NCBI GenBank assembly: GCA_000469685.2
Contig: LS997564.1
Span: 19,493,460 to 19,557,459, forward strand
Length of the DNA stretch: 64,000 nucleotides
Reading direction: 5' to 3'
Source of the DNA: Haemonchus contortus
Taxonomy: Eukaryota; Nematoda; Chromadorea; Rhabditida; Trichostrongylidae
The stretch's first letter is position 1, and the number at the start of each line of letters is the position of its first letter. The position numbers and the translations under genes were made by a program. Positions 1-13,165 of the stretch are shown here, piece by piece. Below the pieces are notes generated by a model. It was not told where the DNA came from. It ran no database searches and was given only the letters and a program-made list of their open reading frames with translations.

Positions 1-965
1 CGTGTTCAAAGACCATCTTCAGACCAAAGCTACCATCAACGGTACTTTGCATTTAGTTTTAGAACAGTATGAGAGCAGTACATACGTGTGACATTTGGAT
101 AGAGCAAAAGAAATAATGACTTTTCCTCTTAGAGGAAGCTGGAATTGCAAAATATTTTAGTCGTTCGAAAGATGTTTCCGACAAGGTGCGGCTAACGCAG
201 GTTATCCCTATCTGCTTCATGGTTCGAATGGAACTAGAGTACTAGCACTGATGTTCAGGTTATGTATTACTGTTACGTTGGCTACTGTTTTGTTTTCACT
301 TCGACTCAAAGGCAAGTAAAGGGAGCTCCATGAGTTTCATTGCTCAGATAATGTGGGCATCCCAGAGTTGTTAGACGTGCAGTATTACGAACATGAACAG
401 AAATTGGTGTTGAGGTGTTTGTGCATTGGTGAGGAGTCAAATTTAGGAGAACAGCGCATCAAATAGTCAGCTCCAACAGATATGTATATATTGTGACTGG
501 AAGAGAATCGGAAAAAGACCTTTCCCAGAGAGCGCAAAAGTTGTATCTTCAGCTGCAATCCGTCAGCGATCTGCGATCATTTTAGCGCAGTTGTAAAGGC
601 AATCAAAGAGCGAATCTATCCAGTATCCTCTTCGCTAACCCGCGAAGATAAAGCAGTGAACACCAACTGCTTGGAAATAAACAAAGTTGAGCAGGCGTTC
701 AGTGTGGTTAAAATAGACGTGTGCACCCCATTGTTGGAATTCCAACTCTATGTGTTTGATGGTCATCGGTTTGAGTTCCAACTAGATAAGAGTCGATATG
801 CGTCAAGCATGATGGGTGACATTCCAGAAAGTTTCGAAGTGGTCTCACTTTTTCGGGGACTATATCCTGTTCATCAGTGTTGATTACTGTAAAGCATCTT
901 CCTGTTGTTTTGTTTTGTCAGGAAGCTTGAAACAGCAACACCTCCTTGAAGTCGATATTTTGTAG
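1..965 (+). other. Probable DRG1 intron or upstream sequence
   Basis: No DRG1 G1-G3 motif is readable in any frame here, although the exon starting at 966 begins in mid-protein after a TTTTGTAG acceptor. The stretch is most simply the 3' part of a long intron. A 75-codon open frame at 656-883 has no recognisable domain. Confidence 0.5.
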
Positions 966-3082
966 GTACCACAAAGTGAACTTGACTTGGATGCGGTCAA
1001 GAGTATTTTATCGGAATACAAAATTCATAATGCTGATATAACCCTCAGGTAATTTCCATGTTACTTTTCTTGAGCAGTATATCTGTTTGAAAGACTGTTG
1101 TGAGACTTCTGATTATAATTTTGGCGTGCTACTCCGATCGCAGTGATCTTGTTTTTCCGTCAGGTATGACGCAACTTCTGAAGACTTAATCGATGTCATT
1201 GAAGGCAATCGAGTTTATATTCCATGCATTTACGTCTTGAATAAGGTAGGAACTCTCTTACATATCTGTATATCCTTTTTGTACTAGCTGTTTTTCGTTC
1301 TACCTCTACTCTTACTCCTTTTAGCAGATGTGCATATACATAAATCTTTTCAGCTCTGGTTTTTGATTTTTATCTTATCATTTCTCGAAAGCTAGTTTTT
1401 GATTTTCATCGATTCAGATCGATCAGATATCGATTGAAGAGCTCGACATAATCTACCGCATACCACATTGTGTGCCGATATCGGCTCATCATAAGTGGAA
1501 TTTCGACGACCTACTTGAAAAGATGTGGCAATACTTGAATCTGATCCGAATGTGAGGCTTTTTCCACTGGATTGTTGTTTTTTCGTGTTTGGTTGGCTAC
1601 TGTTTGGTTATAGCGGCCTCGGTGCTTTAAGCGGCAATTTACGGTGTGCGGCGACCCAAACCAAACCTGCGTAAACATCCCGCTTATGTTATGTTGGTAG
1701 CTATTATGGTATTAGTTGCAAATTGGTGGTTGGAAGAATCGTCGATTGGCAACTAAGCTAGGTCGGCGAGGTTTGAGCGGATGGATAGCTGTTTATGTGC
1801 TGCTACACTGCATACAAGGTCAGAGAGGTAATCAACATAGCGGAAAGGGAGGAGGCGAGGGGGTTAGGTGGGTAGGGGAAGGGATGTCACATTAAGTATG
1901 TCATTCAGAGGGAGGATGGAATAAACGAGCTAAGATTTGTGGTTGAGAAACCTAAAAGTCTGCTTCGAGATTTTTTTTGATAAGCTGGTTTGTTTATTGG
2001 GGATTCCGATGCGTACTTTTCGATTTTAGTCCATCTTCGACATTTTCTCTTCAATAGAACAGTAGATTTACAAATAATATACATTTGTTCAAAGGAAAAT
2101 TAATAACACTTGTTTTTGAAGCGTATGGCCTAACATGTCTTTTTCATTAGCCAAGTGTGGTAGCATATAGGTTAAAGGTACTACTTGGGGTAATTGATGA
2201 GTCAGTGAGTTGCACAGTTGCACTTTCAATGTAAGAAAACACTGGCAGTTAGGCAGTGGATACGGTAGATCTAGTGTGTAGGTTGGAAACCCATGCATAG
2301 CAGAGAGGGTGATCATGTGCCGCATCATACCTATATGACTCTTTGAGATGGAAAGCGCGCTACTAGCGATAAAACCATGCACGGAAATATTGCCCAGTAT
2401 GACTTCGAATGGCGGTCCCTATATCACGAACGTTCTTTTCTCAGCTACTCTGCCCTCGAAGACAAATGGAGAATGAGGGCCTCACACTAGGAGTATGAGT
2501 TGGTCGTACATACCGCTATTGTACCTACTTTCTTTGAGCACGCACTCTCCTGAATAGGTGATATTCACAAGAGAAATGAGTAAAGTTGCCCAGCTCGAAT
2601 TGGAAATTCTTTCCACTCCAGCAAATGTGATGGGTGCGAAATTGTTTGCGCTGAAGATGTCAAACAACTGCTCCTGTTACCCATTCAAAGATTCCCCACA
2701 TGTTTATCGTTTTCATTTCTTTTTTTCGGTTTTCAGTTACACTAAACCGAAGGGACAATTACCGGACTATTCGGCTCCAATTGTTTTAAACGCCGAAAAG
2801 AACACGGTCGATGATTTGTGCTTGAAAATTCATAAATCATTACAGAAGGACTTCAAGAAGTATGTTAGCTAGTTTAGACGTTCCGATCAACTTAATTTGC
2901 ATCCCTTAGCTTAGAATGTCTCATAATGTAGCTTGTAATAATAGAATTCTTGCAGATAAAATTAATGTGGCATGACTTTCAGTGCATTAGTATGGGGCGC
3001 CTCGGCAAAGCACAATCCACAACGGGTCGGTAGGGAACATGTGTTGGTCGATGAAGATGTTGTCCAAATTCTGAAAAGGTAA
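966..3082 (+). CDS. DRG1: DRG1 (developmentally regulated GTP-binding protein 1), C-terminal five exons, partial
   Basis: DRG1 is a conserved OBG/DRG-family GTPase that associates with ribosomes and with DFRP1. Five exons join in frame: 966-1048, 1164-1245, 1418-1551, 2737-2859 and 2983-3082 (stop TAA). The translation carries DRG1 hallmarks in order: [56 protein letters not shown], then the TGS domain with [14 protein letters not shown] and [16 protein letters not shown], ending [10 protein letters not shown]. The NKID-like guanine-specificity motif is present (NK at the end of exon 2, ID opening exon 3). Introns have GT-AG borders, including GTATGT and GTAGG donors and TTTTCAG acceptors, with compatible phases. 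The P-loop and switch exons are absent from 1-965, so they lie upstream of the window or are lost. A possible donor overlaps the stop codon (GTAACC at 3079). The family is certain; intactness of the gene is not shown. Confidence 0.93.
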
Positions 3083-3454
3083 CCCGTTTTCTCGAGAGAC
3101 GACTAGTGTGCGTATAATTGAGCAAAGTGATATGAGTTTTGTTTAACGTCAGTCGTTGAAGGCATTGTGCATTCACGCAGTGTATTGGTGGAGTAGGCGA
3201 CCATCTTCAAAGAGGAGAAATCTTCTTGTTGGATTTATACCACTGATATTCGGGGTATCGCTGTGCCTACCCTTATGACCTTAACGAAAAGAATGCAGGG
3301 AAACGGATATGTATTTTGAGCATTGCCAAGAACTACAGTAGCGCTTAAAAGTATTTGGCCAGGTTTTTTCGGTCGCAACTTTTTTCTCAGTGCAGCAAAT
3401 CGCATGAAATTTTGATACGTTTTACTGAAGCATATTCCACACTATCCAAAACTA

Positions 3455-3790
3455 TTAGGTTGATGCATAATTATTGCGGATTTTTTCGCGGCTCTTTTTC
3501 TCTTGAAAGAATTTGACTTTCAGGTTCGGGTTTTTTCTAGAAATGATCTACTTGATTTCTTCTACAAGAATATACTCGAAAAACCATCCGTATATTCGCG
3601 GAATTAGGCTTTACTACTTCGAGAAAGATTGGAAAGTGGCGCATTCATTCCGCGATCTCAGTAACTTTTCAGCAATCGTTCATTAGGTGATCTAGTGAAA
3701 GTACACATGATGTCCTGGTGGTTTAACACGGTCAAATACGGTCAAACATTTTGATATTTTCCATTTCCCTGCATTTTACCTGCCTCTATA
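3455..3790 (+). mobile_element. Truncated mariner 5' end
   Basis: This begins with the mariner terminal repeat TTAGGTTGATGCATAATT after a TA. About 225 bp is an inverted copy of 4140-4371 and contains the start of a transposase-like frame (EKDWKVAHSFRDLS in translation). The remainder to 3790 is unique AT-rich sequence. With the following copy it forms a fold-back whose two 5' ends face outward. Confidence 0.7.
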
Positions 3791-3792
3791 TA

Positions 3793-4371
3793 TTAGGTTG
3801 ATGAATAATTACTGCGGATTTTTCCAGCAAATTTTACTTAAAGAAATTACAGAAATACTAAGCAAAGACATATTCAAATAATTACTCTGGAACTTATTTA
3901 CCATCTACGTCAAGCACTGCTTCCCATTGATTAGTTAGTCGGATCCCAAAAGCAAAGAAGTTTTGATCCTTACGGGCGATCTACGCCTTGACTTCGGCCA
4001 TCAAGTCGTCCAAATCGACGTAACTTCTATTCTCTAACCATTTTTTCGATGAACGATTGACGAGATAGTCCATAAAAGTTTCTGCTGGTGAATATGTCAG
4101 ATTTAGAGGCAGATCCCATTTCTTGGTTGGTTCTGGATCATTGTTCGATCGCCGAAAAGTTACTGAGATCGCGGAATGACTGCGCCACCTTCCAATCTTT
4201 CTCGAAGCAGTTAAGCTTAATTTCGCGCATATGCGGATGGTTTTTTGTATATATTCTTGTAGAGGAAATCAAGTAGATCATTTCTAGAAAAAGCCCGAAC
4301 TCAATAGTCAAACACTTACGGGAGAAAAAAAAAGCCGCGAAAAGATCTGCAATAATTATGCATCAACCTAA
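3793..4371 (-). mobile_element. Mariner deletion derivative, about 579 bp
   Basis: Both termini carry mariner repeats (TTAGGTTGATGAATAATT at 3793 and its inverse at 4371), flanked by TA at 3791-3792 and 4372-4373. On the minus strand an N-terminal transposase fragment is joined to the C-terminal end: TYSPAETF corresponds to the PPYSPDL region, and VDLDDLMAEVKA, ARKDQNFF and WEAVLDVDGK to the family's last 60 residues. The central catalytic region is missing and the frame has stops (EVKA is followed by a stop). A full mariner is near 1.3 kb. The same internally deleted form recurs at 23495-24027. Confidence 0.8.
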
Positions 4372-4760
4372 TATTTGACTGCAAAGCAGCAATGTCCACA
4401 TAGCTAAGGGGACGGCGTTTTGTAGACCATGCTGAAAGCAAGTTTGTGACGTCTGCAGTTATTCGCACCTTATTTGCGTTTTTCTCCTCTACTATGTTCG
4501 GCATTAGTGCTCGTACACTTTAGACATGGCAAAAAGGGAGGAAGTCCTAGATGCGCCAATGTCTGTATTTCCAAATGGTTTTTTTTTCAAGCTTCTTGGG
4601 ATATTTGGAACATGACCAGATTGCAGGTTATTAGTGGTAAATATTCACACTACACCCATGCTACACATATTGAAATTCCGCGTGATAAGATGCAGTAGGA
4701 AAGAAGTTACGACAAGAAAAGTACGACTGAAGAAGCAGAACACTTTTGAGCGCTACTGTA

Positions 4761-5732
4761 TATAGAAGTTTGCACGTTTCTTGTTCTTTGTGATGCGGTG
4801 CTTTCTGAGGGTGGGCTTTCGAGGAAGAAGCCTTCAAAGTGTTTTCAGGAACCCTGCCACTAGCTCAAGCAACTAGGCCTTTTTATCATAACAACTGCAC
4901 CAATACTTCATTAGTCAGAAATTGTATTATCCGAGTCCTTACTGCTCCTCGTTTTAGTCGTAGAGATTTGAGGTTCACTCAAAGCTGAGAACGCTCGAGT
5001 CTCTGTGCTTGTGATAAAATGTTTGATAAAAAAATTAGTTTTTTCAAAGCTTTCCTAATTATCTGTCTCAAGTGAGTATTCTATTTAGGGTTTGATTTTC
5101 CCGAGAAAAATCGGAAGAGAAGGTTCTCGAAGAGTTCTATGAGATGCTTTTGGACTTCCTTTGCTTCAAATCGTTACAGATGGTTATCCGGTTATTGTTA
5201 CTTGCTTTTTTCTTGTCAGTGAATAAAGTGTGATGATTTTCAAATAATCTTCGAAATCATTCCGTAGCCAAAAACTGTATTCTCGAATTAGTGCGATGGG
5301 ATCGTGTCAAATGACACACTACCCTATATTCCATGCATGTAAGTTCAGAAATTTGGTATTGGAGCTTTTCAAGTTGACGGAATGAACTTCTATTTTGACT
5401 AGCCAACATAGTTCATTGTACAGAGGTGGTACGCGTTCGACTTGACAACGATCCTACGTGAATGCTGAGTGTACGGCATATTCACAAAAAGATCAAGCGA
5501 CTATTCACTATAAAATTAATGGAGAGTGGAGGTGGAAGTAGTGGAATTATTGGAGTTTCAGCGGAAGGTATTTTGGGCTTTTGTGAGCTGTGAGCGTTTA
5601 GGCGTGTGGGCGCGTCCGATTTTGAGTAATTTTGGTTTATGCAACAGTAATATTTCCGTTTTCTTCCCAGTTTTTAGTATTTCATTGTATGCTGTAATGC
5701 AAAGCTCCGGTGTCCTTCAGCATGCGGATTAT
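4761..5732. other. Intergenic DNA, no recognised feature
   Basis: This AT-rich stretch has only short unremarkable open frames. I see no gene, repeat pair or RNA motif in it. Confidence 0.5.
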
Positions 5733-6030
5733 CCCGACTGACTTGCCGCTTCGCGCTCAAAGCTGCTGGAGGAACTGGAGGGATGGCGGCCTCTTGCTTG
5801 AGTCTCTCTTGTCTGTTCGCCCGAGGTCGCGGTTTCGTTCGTTCTTCTCGCGCTAAGTTGCGCACAGCAAACCACGGTACGTTACGTCTAGGTCATCGCG
5901 TTCTGGGTTGAGGACTAGGACTCGCTTGGGGAAATAACCGCCTACCAAAGGGGAAGCGTCTTGTGGCCCTGCCACATGCTTTCGTCACTACCATCAGTTG
6001 TCGGCTTGTATGGTCTGAAATATCTCGCAT
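5733..6030 (+). repeat. Dispersed repeat, second copy at 26084-26380
   Basis: The segment from GACTTGCCGCTTCGCG through the CCCTGCCACATGCTT region matches 26084-26380 over about 300 bp in the same orientation, with point differences and small indels. It encodes nothing recognisable. It may be an LTR or UTR piece of a larger element. Confidence 0.65.
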
Positions 6031-6094
6031 AAGTTTTCCACTGCTCGGAGGAGTTCGCTTTGGAGCCTACATAGATTTTAATGACTACTTATGT

Positions 6095-7052
6095 AAATAT
6101 CCTTACTATATATAAAGCGCTCTGTCTGTCTGTATGCCTGTCTGTCTGTCTGTCTGTTTGTTTGTTTGTTTGTTTGTACGGAAATTTGATATAACCTGAA
6201 GAAACACCTGGAGAAGTCGGGTCAAGTTTGGAATGGGATGAGCATAGGGTGAGTGCAACAGAGCACATGTGAGTATAGCCGAGCACCGCCCTCAAGGGGC
6301 GGCGCATGCGCCGGAATTGGGCAGGGTCGTGGGCCAATTCTTCTCTTTCGGTCTCATAACAGTCCAGACGCAGGGAAAAAATGTGCAAAGGTGAGGGATG
6401 GGTCAACAACTAAAAGAAAGGAAACTCACCGGCGGTGGGCGGGGCGTTCTCGCAGTGAGTGGCACTTCACACAGAGATTCGTAACTCGATTCAACGAAGG
6501 CGTCGAGGCCAGCAAAAAAAGTAAAAAGAGTGAGGAAGGCCTTATGCGTGCTGGGCATGCGTAAACTTAGCGAAGCCCCACACACGGTGGGCGGGGCGTG
6601 CGTTAAGGTGAAAACTGCTTTTCAAAAATGAGTGTAACTTCGTTCGGGAACGTTCTGGAACGCGGAGAAAAAGTAGTAAGAGGTAAAGGAACAAATGTAG
6701 TCAAATTCCCGAAGTGAGCGGGGTTGGCACCAAAGTGGGCGGAGCTTAGGTCAAAATTTCATAACTCTGTTCAGAAACGTTTTAGAATGCGGGAAAAAAG
6801 TGCTTAGAGGGTATGGAACAAATGTGTTCAAATTCCCGAAGTGGGCGGGATTTGTACCAAAGTGGGCGGAGCTATGATCAACCACTAATAACTCCGCTCG
6901 AAAATATCGTGATGCGTGATGCTCTCAGCAGTTCAGCGTTCGAATCTAGAGAGAACTATCTTATTCTAATTATCCGATTCCGCTGAGTGGCTCTATCGTG
7001 GATAAGTGGCCGTCGACATATATTACACGCGTTGGCGTGCATAGCCAAACTG
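6095..7052 (+). repeat. Left arm of a large inverted repeat
   Basis: This is the reverse complement of 8758-10215 apart from the microsatellite length. It starts TTACTATATATAAAGCGC followed by a short CTGT/TTGT run and ends near CATAGCCAAACTGGT. A 103-codon open frame (6253-6564) and its mirror (9246-9557) differ at about five residues, so the arms are young. The AT-rich start followed by a CTGT microsatellite resembles Helentron-type termini, but no Rep or helicase sequence is present, so the class is uncertain. Confidence 0.85.
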
Positions 7053-7189
7053 GTCAATATATAACTAATAGTTCAACGGCATTTTTGCATGTTTGAACGG
7101 CTAAGAGTAAGCCACCTCAGCTCCCCCTGATCAAAAATGGCTATAGTCACGATGGTAAAGACTCACTACTGGCTCGACAAGGCACTGTT

Positions 7190-8650
7190 GAGACTCCACG
7201 GAGCATGCTCGCTCAAGCAGCAATAAAACAGGCTCGGTACTCCGCACACTGAGCCCAGCCGTCTCCGGCGTCGGACGGTGTGGCGAGTAATAAGGGGCAA
7301 AGAAGTCTCGGGTTGGACGCCTTGGATTTCGGACCGTGACAGCACTCCCTCCACACGACACGGAGACTGCTTCCTACTCTATACCTACAACGCGAGAACA
7401 GTCTCTTCCAATGCCGCTATTCATGAGCTCCTCAATGCGGTTGGCCACATTAAGAATCATATGATTGCAGTGCAAGAAACCAGGAGGACCGGAGCAGGAG
7501 CAGGAGGACCGAGGAATGATGGAACCCCACCACTCGTGGTGAAAAGCTTCCATCGCGAAACTTCGACGGTGTTGGTTTCGTTGTGCACACATCTGTCGTC
7601 CATGTCGTCGAGTCTCAAATCTCACGAGGTCCCGTCTCCTCACTTTGCCATCCTGCACCCACCACATTCGTAACTGAAGAATATATCGTTAACTGCTACT
7701 CTTCACACTCTGCAGCTGACGAAGTAGAGCTCGATACGTTTCACGACAACTAGTGAAGATTATCCACAACGAAAAATCTTTTTACAAATTTTTTGTTAGA
7801 GATTTCGACGTTAGGCTTGGCGAAGCACAAGAAGCACAACAGTAGGAGTTCAGGACTGGAAAGTTCGGAATGGGGTATAGGAACAAGAGCGGAAACCGTC
7901 TAGCTGGACTGCTGTCCATAGCTCGACTCTTCCACGGAATATGTCTTTCAGAGGAGGAGCATCGCCGCTGGATATGGTAGTCTCCAAACGGTACAACTCG
8001 CTGAACTGGGCCACATATTAACAAACAGAAAGTGTTGTTTAGTAGATGCTGGTGTGGTACCATCTTTTTGTAGTGGTCCTGATCATCGAATCCTTTGCGC
8101 TAAAATCAGATTCAGTCACAAGCTGGAAAGGATCTTTCTTAGCGCTTAGCGCACTAGCGCAAAGAGCTCCAAGTATGTTGTATACGACGGAGATGTTTTG
8201 AATGACGCCTTGACCCGAACGAAGACTGCGATGCACTAGTTTTCTTCGCTTTTGATGAGCAGGCCAATCCTCCTCGAGTGGATACCACTCATTCGCATTT
8301 CAGATGCAACAAAGCATCTTCCCAAGACAAGAAGAAACCTGAGGTCAAACAGTTCGCTCAACATCTTAAAAAGTTGCAAGCGAATATCAGCTGCAGACAA
8401 GCACTCCTTCAGCTCCACAGGGAGAGGAGACTTGTAGAGGCAGTCTCGAACAGAATTGACCTAAAAAGTGCCATCGAGATCATCAGGACCACAGTATTGC
8501 GCTTTCTCGTTTGAAGAGGGAGTACGGAATACCTACAACATCAAGATTCGAGATGAGGAAGTTACGTTACAAGTTACGGAGGTTCTACACAGACTTGTAT
8601 CGATCCACAACACACGTGCGGAAACAAAAATCCCCCGTGGCAGGACAGCG
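7190..8650 (+). pseudogene. RTE-clade LINE, 5' half (endonuclease and linker), broken
   Basis: Translation in shifting frames shows an APE-type endonuclease. TYNARTVSSNAAIHELL and VQETRR (with the catalytic Glu) lie near 7385-7485, VGFVVHTSVVHVVESQ near 7570, FYKFFVRDFDVRLGEAQ near 7775 and NRLAGLLSIARLFHG near 7895. The pre-RT linker follows, with FYTDLYRSTT near 8590. Stops and frameshifts interrupt it throughout, and the reverse transcriptase is absent. It fills the spacer of the fold-back at 6095-10215, so it was either captured by or inserted into that element. It is related to the copy at 16.9-23.2 kb. Confidence 0.8.
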
Positions 8651-8757
8651 CCTCGGATGTCGAGCTCCCCGTATTCCATGGCCAACAAACCGTCCTTGTG
8701 CGCGCAGGGAGGCTGTATATATAAGGATTCACGTACGAAAAGCACCCATTATATGTT

Positions 8758-10215
<1,458 letters not shown>

Positions 10216-10260
10216 TGTGGCAACTACGTATGATGAGAAAAAGGGATTAAATACGATACG

Positions 10261-10554
10261 CGTAGAGATACACAGCTGCTGGATGTCCAATCCGATTCGA
10301 TAGTGGTTCAGTGGTTCAGTGATATAGCATATGTAGTGAAGAACGTCATAGTTGATAACTTCATTAACGGCAACGCCGATCCAATGAGATGAGAGATAAA
10401 GTGAACCCTACTGTCTAAGAGGGTTCTCATACCCTGCTTGTTTTGGTGCGTGATCAAAACAACCCTAGATCACTTATCACAAGCAACACAATAGAATGAA
10501 GTACGATTCATAAACATCTTTCGGTCTAATATCGATCATCGATGAATCGATATA
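10261..10554 (-). repeat. Bel/Pao 3' LTR
   Basis: This 294-bp sequence is nearly the same as 16227-16520. On the plus strand it starts CGTAGAGATACACAG and ends ATGAATCGATATA. The ends do not follow the usual TG...CA rule. The boundary is fixed by the ATACG target duplication outside and by divergence inside. Confidence 0.92.
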
Positions 10555-11205
10555 CTTCACACGGGGCCCACACGTTGTTGATACTCGATAAATTTCCTTC
10601 GGTTAGGTCCTCGTCGTTTGCCGTCGAAGTAGACAAACGATTGCTCGTGTTCTGCTTAGATACTTGTTCGTCTCCGTCCAACTCGAGTTGTACGAGTAGG
10701 TTGATTGGGCGTCGCGTGGTGCGCTTGTTTGCTAATATCAGTTCGACTTCACATATAACGCCCTCCTTGTTGGGTTGAACCTTCGCGATGCCGCCAATTT
10801 TCCAACTGTCTCTGGGAAGGTTAGGACCCATCAAAAGGACAACTGTTCCGTGGGAATCTTCGCTGTGCCATGATTGTTGGCGAGGTATTGAGTGGGCTGC
10901 TCTCTCAGGGCGATGAGATACTGTTCTTTCCAGACCTTCCAGGACTGTTCTGTTAGGTGGTATGAGCTTCGTAGCGCTTCCTCTGCTTGTTTGGTGCGTA
11001 ACTGGAAAAAGTCTCTTGATGGATAATAGGTGGGATCGTCTGTAGATTCAAGCCCATCCATCGGGTGTGTGATGATCAGGTCACGCTGTATGAAATCGAT
11101 CGGACGAAGTATAGGGCGATCATCCCAATGTTCCTCTTGATGCGTTAGTGGACGTGCATTCAGCGTCCCCTCCATTTCCGTTAGCGGTGTCGTAAGCTGT
11201 TCCAA
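10526..11205 (-). pseudogene. Bel/Pao pol C-terminal segment (end of integrase and DUF5641-like)
   Basis: Two overlapping frames (11205-10831 and 10834-10526) read as the end of Bel/Pao Pol. The first has LTEMEGTLNARPLT and an RPIDFIQRDL stretch. The second has MGPNLPRDSWKIGGIAKV, typical of the C-terminal DUF5641-like domain of these polyproteins. A frameshift separates them, and the upstream join to the integrase core at 11221 is also broken. Confidence 0.75.
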
Positions 11206-11220
11206 GGTGAGGACCGTTTT

Positions 11221-12582
11221 TCAGATGGTTTTATATAGGGAATAATTTATGGTCTTGATGAGCGTCTCATAGAACGCTCCCTGCCACGGAGCGTAGGGGG
11301 TGATCATCTGCCTAGTGATCCCTTTGGTTGCCATCGTTGCTGATAACGTTGAGGCTTGTGCCAATGGAGAAGCAGCCTCGCGGAGGATCCGATCTTCAAG
11401 CGTGAAGTACGGAGCGTTGTAGGACGTGATTGTTTCTGGCACTCTTAGACGAGCGAAAAATCGGCGAAGTGCGTCAAGAAGTTGCACTGTTGTTATGTCG
11501 GGCACACATTCCAGATGAATCAGTCGAGTCACTGTACATGTGATGATGATCCCGTAAGTCTTCGACTTATCTTCACCGGATTTGATCGCAATTGCTCCAA
11601 AATAGTCGATTCCGACGTGCTGGAACGGTCGGCTTTTTGTGACACGTCGTGATGCTAAGTCGGGCAAAGTTGGATATCGATACGGTAGGTTGTTCATCCG
11701 TTGACATGGTACGCAACGTTGTATGACTTTCTGGACTTGTCGGCTTAGCTGTGGAATCCAGTAACGACTTTGTGCCTCAGCCTTAGTATGGGCTGTCTCT
11801 AAATGAAAACGTTTGTGGGCATCTTGAATAACGAGCGTTGCTAGTGGTGTTTGCGGTCCCAAAAGTATGGGCTGTATACTACTTTCGGACAAGTCAGAAT
11901 TCAAAAGACGCCCTTTACATCTGAGCATTCCATCTGAATCTGAGACTGGCACTAGGCGCTCTTTGCTCGGACTGGTCTTTCCTTTCACATGTAAACGCTG
12001 GTGGTTACGTATGAGCAACAGAAGAGCTTGCTGGCGCTCTGAAGCAGTAGTAAATTCATCGCTGTAGTGCTCGCGCAGTTGCGGGATTCTTTCCAAGATA
12101 GAGTCCCTCAAGTCGGGATTGGGTCGAGTGGTGATTCGATTGAGCCACCTCAGGGCATATGAAAATGCAGATGTTGCGTGGGCAACAGAAAAGTGTTTCC
12201 AGTCTTCAATTTCCTGTACTGGATTCTGTTGAGGAGTGGTGGCTGTATGTATTGTCTTGGCATGTAAGGTTGAAGGATGTGGACGAAGGAGTAGAGGTGG
12301 GGACGGGGGTGGGATGGAGATGGAGGTGGACTTGAATTTGGATGTGGAATCGAAGGTGGTAGGGTCGAAGCTGGTGTTGGAAAAAGAGCTGCAGGTGGGG
12401 TCGGATGAGGGTATTGGGTTGGTAGCATGTGTGATAACAACGTTTCTGCGGACGAGTCTGGTCTCCGATACTGCAACTCCGATGTTGCCGGCCATTGGTT
12501 CTGACCGCAGGCAAGGAATTGAGGACCGTTCCACCACAGATCTGATGTGAAATTTTCTTTCGTGAGTCCGCGAGTCGCACAA
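11221..12582 (-). pseudogene. Bel/Pao integrase (with upstream linker)
   Basis: Integrase inserts the cDNA into host DNA. The HHCC zinc-binding region is visible (HKRFHLETAH, then CVPCQRMN), followed by the core with HVGIDYFG carrying the first Asp. The second catalytic position reads TSYNAPYF, with Tyr (codon at 11419-11421) where the family has Asp in SDNA. The Glu region is QGAFYETLIK. The frame stops at YKTI just after the Glu helix, and the next segment is in another frame. The N-terminal part of this open frame (12582 to about 12240) is a shifted reading of RNase H-to-integrase linker sequence rich in Ser and Pro. Confidence 0.82.
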
Positions 12583-13000
12583 TCGGCAGGGTCAATACTC
12601 GCGTTGATGTAACCGAATCTGACCATGATTCCATCTTTTTTGATGTCATCACTGATGATACGATCTCTCTGCACCGATTCCAAACCAAAACTCCGGCTTT
12701 ACAGTCCTCTTCAGGTGTAGATAACCATGCAAACGCTATTTTGGAGTCGGAATAGACGGTGACTGATTGAATATGGAGCTGTCGTTGTAGAGCTTGTAGG
12801 GTTGTGGATACGACACGAGTTGCCATTGTTAACGCGTTCATCCCGAGTATCGGTACAGTAGGCTTTTCCTTGATTGAAGAAAGTTTTGATTTGGCAGTGA
12901 GCAGCTCTGAACGACCATTTTGCACCAAATATACGCAAGCCGCCATGGCTTGCTTGCTTGCATCAGTAAAGGTGACAAGGTGAGCTGGGGATGTAGTTGT
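12580..13000 (-). pseudogene. Bel/Pao RNase H region
   Basis: Translation gives AACVYLVQNGRSELLTAKS, LGMNALTMATR and VTVYSDSKIAFAWL, matching RNase H motifs with the Asp of the SDS segment. The downstream VRFGYINASIDPADCATRGL and WWNGPQFLA, typical of the Bel/Pao connection to integrase, continue in another frame at 12683-12480. RNase H removes the RNA strand during cDNA synthesis. Frameshifts interrupt it. Confidence 0.75.
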
Positions 13001-13165
13001 GCTGTCGCTTGTTCTTCTTAGGTGGCGTTTCGTGAATCCTTGGCTCTAGGATAGAATACGTCCCCATTCAGACTGGTGTTTTGTTGATAAGTGCTGGTCC
13101 CACTTGTAGTTATTTTTCCACAGGCTTCGAAGAAACAGCTTTGCATTCAGCGTCAGTGGAGTCAT

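Larger units (their letters stand above)
3336..4758 (+). mobile_element. Tc1-like MITE, interrupted by mariner sequence
   Basis: The terminal inverted repeats read CAGTAGCGCTTAAAAGT at the left and the complement of ACACTTTTGAGCGCTACTG at the right, flanked by TA at 3334-3335 and 4759-4760. Interior sequence is shared with 37964-38471 (opposite orientation) and 26479-26935. No transposase is encoded, so it is probably a non-autonomous Tc1/mariner-superfamily element. The mariner segment at 3455-4371, itself bounded by TA, sits inside it; without that segment the element would be about 506 bp, close to the 508-bp copy at 37964. Confidence 0.8.

Noticed and set aside
656..883. 75-codon open frame as an upstream DRG1 exon
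   Set aside because: The translation has no DRG motif and the phase and splice sites do not fit.
6253..6564. Conserved 103-codon protein present twice (mirror at 9246-9557)
   Set aside because: The similarity is explained by the recent inverted repeat. Overlapping frames are equally conserved and no domain is seen.
12236..12550. 104-codon plus-strand frame, Gly/Val/Glu-rich
   Set aside because: It is the antisense reading of the C-rich linker of the Bel/Pao pol.
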